NCBI RefSeq assembly: GCF_003369915.1
Contig: NW_022881603.1
Coordinates: 22,441,515-22,505,514 of the forward strand
Origin: Drosophila miranda
Lineage: Eukaryota > Arthropoda > Insecta > Diptera > Drosophilidae
Direction of reading: 5' to 3'
DNA: 64,000 bases
In this document: positions 57,216 through 64,000 of the stretch, piece by piece
Position numbering within the stretch: the first letter of the stretch is position 1
Layout: each line of letters starts with the position of its first letter
Made by a program: the position numbers and the translations under genes
Notes under the pieces: generated by a model
Seen by the model: only the letters and a program-made list of their open reading frames with translations
Database searches by the model: none
What the model was told of the DNA's origin: nothing

Positions 57216-57771
57216 AAACGAGGGGGAAAGTTTGTGAGTTGCTGCGGACACCGCAACTCTACAGTTATACCCGATACTTAGTCAGTATGGCTCTCCTCCG
57301 GCAGACGCCGCTAATATTGAACGACACGACAAAGAGTGCGTGCGAGAGAGACAGAAAATCAGTCTGAGCGTGACTCAAATTGATTTGTTCCTATTGGCTA
57401 TAAAAATGATCTGATCTGATCCAGATTCAGCAATCTGATAGATATGGTCATTATCTATGATTCTGCGCTTTTAGTTTTCTCGAATGTGCAATATTGTGGA
57501 TGCAACAGATTTTCGTCCTTTGTGTGGGCGGAAGAGGGTGGAGCGAAATTTTGAGATACACGTTTTATAGTAAGATCTAACAGGAGTGCGGATACCAAAT
57601 TTGGTTACTCTAGCCTTAATAGTCTCTGAGATTTTTGAATATCCCCAGATTTTCGTCCTTTGCGGGGGCGGAAGGGGTGTGGCGAAATTTTGAAACAAAC
57701 CCGTCTCGGTCGATATATTTGGAGTGTGGATACCAAATTTGGTTGCTCTAGCTTTTATAGTCTCTGAGATC
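57216..57771 (-). mobile_element. DINE-1/INE-1-type Helitron-like repeat #5, truncated
   Basis: Opens AAACGAGGGGG with the terminal hairpin and runs in the same orientation as #2. It breaks off at 57771 inside the family sequence, directly against coding sequence of an SLC17 paralogue. Confidence 0.73.
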
Positions 57772-57773
57772 TT

Positions 57774-58663
57774 TGGATTCCGTTTGCGACACTGATCATC
57801 ATCAGATTCCTGGACAAGGACCAGAAAACTCTGGCCATCGTTCTGATGACACTCAGTGTTGGCTTCAACAGTGCGCCACCATCGGTAGCTCCATCAACAC
57901 CATAGATCTCTCGCCGAATCATGCCAGTATTGTAATGGGGATAGTCAATACAGCGGCGAATATAGTGCCCATAGTCACTCCTCTAGTTGTGGGCTTCATC
58001 GTGGAGGATACTGTAAGTGGTTGTCACCACTCCATCGAAATATCAATATCTATTAATGGTGTGGAGATAATGTTTTTTATCCCCAATCGGCCGACTAATT
58101 ATTTCGAATTAAATAAAACTCGGCGCAGAAATAAAATTACGATATGTTCTTTAATGCGTGACATCCAAATTGCAAGTGTGGCTTGCCTGCCCTTTACATT
58201 GCGCTCGATCGCTATGCGCAGCTTCGCTCGGCCGACGTCGGTAGGCAGACGCAAAGCGGAGATAGCGAAGAGCGAGCTGGCAGAGAGCGTTTAGCAGGCA
58301 AGCAAGCGCAAAGCTTTAACAAACAAATGAGTGACATAGACATAAGTAACAAACAAAATAAGCGGCTGAGGGCCAAGAATTAGGTGCTATTTGGCAAGCA
58401 GCTAATCGGCTGGGTTCTGCTCCGAACAAATGGTTTCTCGTTTTTTTTAGAGGATCGTACACAATGGCAGATTGTGTTCATTATTGCGGCTGTGCTTTTC
58501 TTTGTGGGGAAATGCATATATTTGGCCTTTGGACGGCTGTATCCCAACCCTGGGATGCCGAAGACTTTTTACAGCCCCACGAACCAGAGCTGGCCGAGCG
58601 CAAGCCGAAGGCAATCGACGAAAAAATCCAGATAGTACAATTTCCGACTCTCCAGACCCGATA
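57774..58663 (+). pseudogene. SLC17-type MFS transporter, paralogue b: 3' fragment
   Basis: It starts abruptly at WIPFATLIIIRFLD beside DINE-1 #5, so the first eight or so helices are gone. It continues through TLAIVLMTLSVGF and INTIDLSPNHASIVMGIVNT to EDT at 58012, followed by GTAAGT. The last exon (from about 58451) encodes DRTQWQIVFIIAAVLFFVGK and a cytoplasmic tail ending at TAG 58661-58663. One base is lost near 57873 (before ATIGSS) and one near 58532 (before TAVSQPWDAED). The residues differ from paralogues a and c throughout, so it is a separate old paralogue. A polyadenylation signal AATAAA lies at about 58802. Confidence 0.83.
58181..58303. repeat. Short element-like block with 10-bp inverted ends
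   Basis: Lies in the intron of transporter paralogue b. It starts GCTTGCCTGC and ends GCAGGCAAGC, perfect inverted 10-mers about 123 bp apart. No target duplication is evident; it may be a small hairpin element. Confidence 0.35.
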
Positions 58664-59534
58664 GAATTCCTAATCTCCCCACTTGAGTCCGTGCAGCTTT
58701 TTCTCAGAGACGCTCACGAGTGGTTCGATGGGGAATCACTCGAGCTTCGAATAGCGAAGAGGTTTAGCCCTAGATTATAGCTGTTTAATATAAGAACGTT
58801 CAATAAATTGATAGAAAGATTGTAAACACTCTTGGGCTCTTTGGGTCGGGTACATTATCGATTAGTTTATTATTTATTTAGCGGGTAGCATCGCTTATCA
58901 GGCGCGATCCATTGTTTCACGCGACGTGAACCATAAAGAATAATATTCAAAAAATAAATTAGAATCATTCATTTATGGCCCCATTGACGATGTTAACTGG
59001 AAACTACGGTTCGCCTGGTTATAGCACTTAGTTTCCGCTTTAAACGTCCACCTGGATCCGATAGAAGTTCGAGCTTTTCCGCCATAAATCTTTTGGACAA
59101 ATAAACAAGTCTTTGGCAAATGGGCCATCGCATGGGGAGTGTTTTTCAGCTACCAAGGTGGTAGCTTTGTGTAAACCCAACAATATTTGCATTTGAACCG
59201 AGTACTCTCTATACGTATACATATGAATGATCTCTCTTGTACAATAGATCTGGGATGTCAATCAACTTCTGGAATCGAGGAGTTGCGTCAAAGTTAGTAG
59301 CGGTGTTTGCTCCGCGCCTCCAACGACAGGGCATCTTTCTGTGGGAGTCACCTGCGAGTCCGCAAGTAAACACTACCGTAATGTGAAGTAATGGCCAAGT
59401 ACCGAAGCTTTCAGCTGTCATATAAATGCTGCTTAAACAATAACGCAAAGGCCCAGAACCGATCCGCCAACCAAACGGTGCAGACCTCAAGATCCTCCCT
59501 CCCCTGCCCTCGCTCGGTTCAGTGCTCGTGAAAA
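58664..59534 (+). other. Spacer between transporter paralogues b and c
   Basis: No gene is supported. It contains a polyadenylation signal for paralogue b and presumably the promoter of paralogue c. Confidence 0.5.
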
Positions 59535-61158
59535 ATGACTAACAAAGGTGCTAAAGGGCCTCGCATTGGCATTCGCCATCTGCAATCGTTCCTGCTCTTC
59601 CTGGGCCTTACCGCGATGCACATTGCCCGCCTCAATGTTAGCGTAGCCATCGTGGCCATGACCAATGCTGCCACAACAAATCCCAACTTTCCGGTGAGTG
59701 TGCACTGAGTTCCTCCATCTAAAGAAATCCATTTTCTGACGTGGTCCGTTGTCTACTAGGAATACGAGTGGACGGAAAAGCACAAATCGTACATATTGTC
59801 TAGCTTTTATTGGGGCTACATCGTGACCCTCTGTCCAGGCAGCTTCCTTTGTCGTCGGTATGGTGCAAAGGTCGTATTGTTCATTGCCAGCTTCGGCACG
59901 GCGGTCTTCAGCATGATGACCCATGGTGCATCTCCTGGGCCGGCTGGCAGGTCTTCTGCGCCATCCGCATCCTACAAGGTCTGTTCCAGGGCGTGATCTT
60001 CCCCTGTGTGACGGAGCACCTGGCGATGTGGTCGCCGCCAGAAGAACGGAACCGCCTGGGAGCCTTCAGCTAAACGGGAACCGACTGCGGCACTGTACTG
60101 GCCATGTTCATCAGTGGAATGATTGCCGAGAGTGCATGGGTTGGCCGGGAATCTCGTATGTCTCGGGGGCTCTCTGTGCCGCCTGGTGTGTCCTTTGGCT
60201 GATTTCGGAACCAACAATGCGCCCGAATCCCGGTTCATTGGCGAAGCGGAGTGCAAGTACATAGAGTCCTCGCTGCAGCACAACGAAGACTTCCATGATC
60301 GTATAATTCCTATTCCGTGGAAGGCGATCTGGACGTCCGTTCCGTTCTTGGCTTTGCTAGTAACGCGGTGCGCTGAAACCTATGGACTGAGCACGCTCCA
60401 AGCCGAGCTTCCGTCCTACATCAACGGCGTACTCAACATGGACATCCAGAGCAATGCAGTTTTCTCGTCGCTGCCATTCCTGGCCATGTGGCTGCTCTCC
60501 TATGTCTATCTGATTACGGCCGATGTCCTGCTCAAGAAGAAGTTCCTATCTTTAACATCCGTGCGAAAGCTGTTCAATACGCTCTCCTTCTGGATACCGG
60601 CGGCCGCCCTGATCGGCATTGGATTCCTCAACGCGGAAAAGAAAGTACTGGCCATCGTGCTGATGACACTCAGTGTGGGCGTCAACAGTGGGGCTACGAT
60701 CGGTAGCTCCCTAAATACCATCGACCTCTCGCCCAATCATGCCGGAATTCTGATCGGTTTGAGCAATACGGTGGCGAATATAATACCCATCCTCACGCCA
60801 CTGATTGCCGGTGAGATCGTGACCGATAAGGTGAGTCAGCCCTGCCATTGAATGTGAAAACCCCGAAAGCTAATCAATGTATCTCCTGGTTTTTTCCAAC
60901 TCTTCAGCACGATCGTGGCCAATGACAGATTGTATTTGGCCTGGCCGCCATCATTTTCTTTATGGGAAACTGTGTATTCCTCGTCTGGGGTACGGCCCAG
61001 GCGCAACCCTGGATGCGGAAGACTATCTGAAGCCCAAGGATGCAGAGTCTTGCAGCGAAAAAAAGAGCCCACCGCCTGCGATCGCGCCACCCATCGATCC
61101 TGTCTTGGAGCAGACAATTAGCTGGCCAGAGAGGTATACGGTGATGGCGACGGATTGA
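59535..61158 (+). pseudogene. SLC17-type MFS transporter, paralogue c: full span, broken
   Basis: Exons: 59535-59693 (MTNKGAKGPRIGIRHLQSF...), 59760-60830 and 60908-61158. Motifs: KSYILSSFYWGY, CRRYGAKVVLF, EERNRLGAFS, NTIDLSPNHAGILIGL, and a final helix GLAAIIFFMGNCVFLVWG with a tail ending at TGA 61156-61158. Lesions: one base lost near 59921 (before WCISWAGWQ); TAA 60071-60073 where a Tyr codon is expected (AFS*TGTDCG); one base lost near 60137; one near 60207; TGA in place of Trp at about 60923; and one base lost near 61014. The single-base losses all shorten homopolymers and could be technical; the two stops are substitutions. With paralogues a and b it forms a tandem transporter cluster. 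Confidence 0.86.
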
Positions 61159-61326
61159 TTTGTGGCGGAAGTAGCGTTGTCGAACAATTGATTTTGTTAA
61201 TCAGTATTAACTATAAGTAGGTTGTAATTCATATTTATTCTATTTACGTGGCGTGACATTGTTCAAAGTGACCGCCACGATAATTAGATATTGATCTCTA
61301 ACAACACTGCGCAATGTGCCCTGCTG

Positions 61327-61368
61327 CATATCGATGTTCTCATATCGATGTTCTCATATCGATATTCT
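61327..61368 (+). promoter_or_regulatory. Three 14-bp repeats with a DRE-like site in the copia-type LTR
   Basis: CATATCGATGTTCT occurs twice and CATATCGATATTCT once, back to back. The third unit contains TATCGATA (61357-61364), the consensus bound by the Drosophila factor DREF. A role in LTR promoter activity is inferred. Confidence 0.4.
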
Positions 61369-61991
61369 TCTTTCGGCGTCGGTCTCTTGCGTATGTTACT
61401 CGGAAGCACATATAATTCTGTATACTAATCTTCTGCTGTCTTACAAATAAAATAACTTTAACAGGTTATGGGCCCAGACACCAATTCACCCAGAAACAGT
61501 ATAAAACAGAAACAGTGAGAAACAATAAACATTGTTTGGTGCTTAGTGAAAAGCAGTGCTAAAAAAATGGCATAGACTCATTAGTGTATGTGTGTACATA
61601 GAAAGGCAAAAGAACAAGTTGAACAAATTCGCATTGTGTTTTCTTGATTAGATCTTTGCAGCGAATCGGACCGTTGCCGTGGTTTAAGGTCCAAAATAAA
61701 GCAGTCCCAACGGATAAAGAAACACAAAAGCGAACGGGGACGCAAGTGTGTATACCAAAAAGTGCGTATGCCAAGCCGCACAAAACCGCGAGTGTGTATA
61801 CCCAAAAGTGTGTATACCAAGGCATAGAAAATCGCGAGTGTGTGTGTGTAAATAGCAACTCGGAGGGATACTTAAAAGAAAACGAAAAAACAAAAGAAAG
61901 ACACGGACAACAGTATTGTCGTCGTAGTTGCTTTGTGCATGAGACGATCGACAGTTACAAATTTTGCACTGTGGGACAATAAGTATAAAAA

Positions 61992-64000
61992 ATGAGTGGA
62001 AATATGAATTTCAATATTGAGAAACTGGACGAAAACAATTATAGCACATGGGAAGTTTTGATGAGAAGTGTTCTCATACAAAATGATTTGTGGCCAATCG
62101 TCAGTGGTAAAATTGAGCTTAGTGAAAGTGCAACAAATGAGCAGCGTGCAGCTTTTGAACTAAAGGATCAAAAGGCGTTGGCGTCAATTTTACTTTGTGT
62201 TAAATCGACCCAACTAAACAATATTAAAAATTGTGTATCGTCGTCACAGGCATGGCAAAAGCTAAATAAAATTCACAGGCCAAGCGGACCAGCAAGGGTA
62301 GTGCTTTTAATTAAACAATTGTTGACGTTAAAAATGTCGGATGGTATAAGTGCACAGGAATATTTGCGGAAATTCCAGGTGGTACACGAGGCTTTAGCAG
62401 AGGTCAACATAAAGGTTGATGAAAAGATCTTATCAGTTGTGTTGCTAAATGGTTTGCCTAAATCGTATGAAAGTTTTGTTGTTGCGATTGAGACGCGAGA
62501 TGATTTGCCGAGCTTGAGCATGCTAAAAATAAAAATTTCTGAAGAAGCGAATATGCAGGAAGATAGCATTAGCAAGGAAATTACAAGTAGCGCGGAACTA
62601 CACGTCAGTTATGACAACAACAATTTTAAGAAAAACTTTAAGAAGGGCAAAAAGTGTTTTAAGTGCGGAAAGGAAGGGCATTTTAAATCGGAATGCCGTG
62701 CTAAAAGCAAGCAGGAAGGAGCAAACAACAAGGGCGCAAACAGTAAAAGCGGTGAAAGATTGGGTACAAAGCTTTGCGTAACCGAATATGCCAAAGTGGA
62801 ACCAGAAAAATATGTACCAATCCTAAGTTTAGCTAAGCCAAATGACCAGATGTTAAATGCATGGTGCATAGACAGTGGCGCAACGGCGCATCTATGTTGT
62901 GATAAGGAACGCTTTGTGTCGTTCACGGAAGATAATCAAAAAGTATTTTTAGCCGGCGGTAAATCACTTATTGCTGAAGGGCATGGAACTGTTCAAGTAA
63001 AGTTCGGTGATAGATCCGTTACGCTGGAAAAGGTTATCTTGGTACCAGATTTGCAGTACAATTTTATATCGGTCACAAAACTATTAAAACATGGAAAAAA
63101 AAGTTGTGTTTGAGAAAATCAAGCGATGATTTTTGAAACGGAAAATAGTTATAAAGGCACATCCTGAAAATGGATTGTTTATGGTTCAGGACAATCAGGA
63201 AAAGTGTATGAACATTGTAAATGTTGAGGCAGATGCATTTCAAATGCCACAATAGGTCGGCCATGTACATTTTGACGCATTAAAGGAAATGGTTAACAAG
63301 GAGATGGTAATATGTCTCAAGGGCATATACAAGCCAAAACAAGTGTGTGCAACATGCGCAAAAAGTAAAATTTGCGTGCAACCATTCAATCGAGCACAAA
63401 CAGGTCAAAGGGCGTTCTAGACTTAATACATACTGATGTATGCGGTCCAATGCAAAAGCAGTCAATGGGAGGCAATCGATATTCGCCACATTTATTGATG
63501 ATTGTTCAAGATATGTATCAGTAAGTTTCCTAAAAACCAAAGGTCAGGTTTTCGAGGCTTTTAAAGAATTTAAAAGTCAAGTTGAGTGCCAAACTGGGAG
63601 AAAAGTCAAGGTTTTACGGAGCGACAATGGCCGAGAATACATATCAAACGTTTTTGATAATTACCTAAACCAAAATGGAATAAAGCGAAACTTAACAGTG
63701 CCATATACACCTCAACAAAACGGAGTTGCAGAAAGGGCCAACAGAACATTGGTAGAAATGGCAAGAAGTATGCTGCTGCATGCTGGGTTAAGTGAATGCT
63801 ATTGGGCAGAAGCGATTCGAACTGCCACGTATTTGCGAAATAGAGTGGCAAGCAGCTGATTGAGCGGTGTGACACCTTTTGAAATATGGACAGGTAGAAA
63901 GCCAGTGGTATCGCATTTAAGAGTTTTTGGCTCAGTAGCGATAGCTCTAGATAAAACAAAGAAATCAAAGTTCGCACAGAAAGGCTTAGAGTATATAATG
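61992..64000 (+). pseudogene. Copia-type gag-pol, frameshifted, incomplete at the edge
   Basis: ATG 61992 opens 373 codons: a copia gag region (YSTWEVLMRSVL ... WQKLNKIH), a zinc knuckle CFKCGKEGHFKSEC (about residue 220) and an aspartic protease DSGATAHLCC (about residue 298). The frame breaks after LLKHGKK at about 63110. Further on, the GAG-pre-integrase block has lost its WH residues near 63255 with a stop. The integrase core resumes at about 63440, with aspartates in TFIDDCSRY and RSDNGREY and glutamate in NGVAERANRT. A stop follows at 63857-63859 (VASS*), then sequence in phase (GVTPFEIWTGRKP) to the window edge. Not autonomous. Confidence 0.83.

Larger units (their letters stand above)
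61195..64000 (+). mobile_element. Copia-superfamily LTR retrotransposon, runs off the right edge
   Basis: A 5' LTR ends with CA at 61463, followed at once by GGTTATGGGCCCAGACACC (61464-61482), which resembles the copia-type primer site matching an internal part of initiator Met-tRNA. The order gag, protease, integrase is that of copia (integrase before RT). The LTR start is uncertain (TGTTAATC at 61195 is one choice), and the 3' part is outside. Confidence 0.82.

Noticed and set aside
59040-59924. Minus-strand frames opposite transporter paralogue c
   Set aside because: They lie antisense to the spacer and a conserved MFS exon with proper splice sites; no domain seen.
61464-61482. Possible tRNA fragment
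   Set aside because: Matches initiator tRNA only over a short stretch directly after an LTR end; it is the retrotransposon primer-binding site.

Overview
The window is Drosophila genomic DNA. The evidence is short introns with GT-AG borders, a Fascetto-type PRC1/MAP65 gene, mitochondrial-clan P450 genes of Cyp12 type, an SLC17-type phosphate-transporter array, and LTR elements of the gypsy, BEL/Pao and copia superfamilies. There are also five DINE-1-type Helitron-like repeats of the form common in the D. pseudoobscura/D. miranda lineage. Almost every host gene is broken, segments are multiplied, and LTR elements fill the gaps. I infer a degenerating, amplified region such as a (neo-)Y chromosome of the D. 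miranda type. That is inference from texture, not proof.

Layout. (1) 1-12501: an amplified feo + Cyp12-like cassette arranged as a large palindrome. On the + strand lie feo A (open, cut by the window edge), Cyp 1 and feo B. At 5788 the sequence flips, and feo D (a 5' fragment), Cyp 2, feo C and Cyp 3 follow on the - strand. Positions 1-4253 are the inverted counterpart of 5789-10036. (2) 12502-18276: a gypsy-superfamily element (- strand) with both LTRs and a 4-bp target duplication, sitting where Cyp 3 intron 1 meets a truncated BEL/Pao element (18281-24381, - strand). (3) 24382-37765 and 39531-57181: two direct copies of one host segment. It carries an ankyrin-repeat gene, an ATP:guanido-phosphotransferase-like gene, a DPY-30-motif/ankyrin gene and an SLC17-type transporter. 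DINE-1 repeats lie between the copies (38149-39246) and after copy 2 (57216-57771). Copy 2 also carries a DINE-1/gypsy composite and a 2.2-kb insertion whose empty site is kept in copy 1. (4) 57774-61158: two further SLC17 paralogues, one truncated and one full-length but broken. (5) 61195-64000: the 5' part of a copia-superfamily element that runs off the window.

No functional pathway links the host genes. What links them is their history: inverted and direct segmental duplication, TE insertion, TE-associated deletion and decay. Some lesions are shared by both direct copies and therefore predate the duplication; others are private. Many private lesions are single-base homopolymer changes, densest at about 40.2-51.88 kb, and some may be sequencing error. 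The most testable biological idea is that the inverted feo repeats give hairpin RNA against a central-spindle gene.
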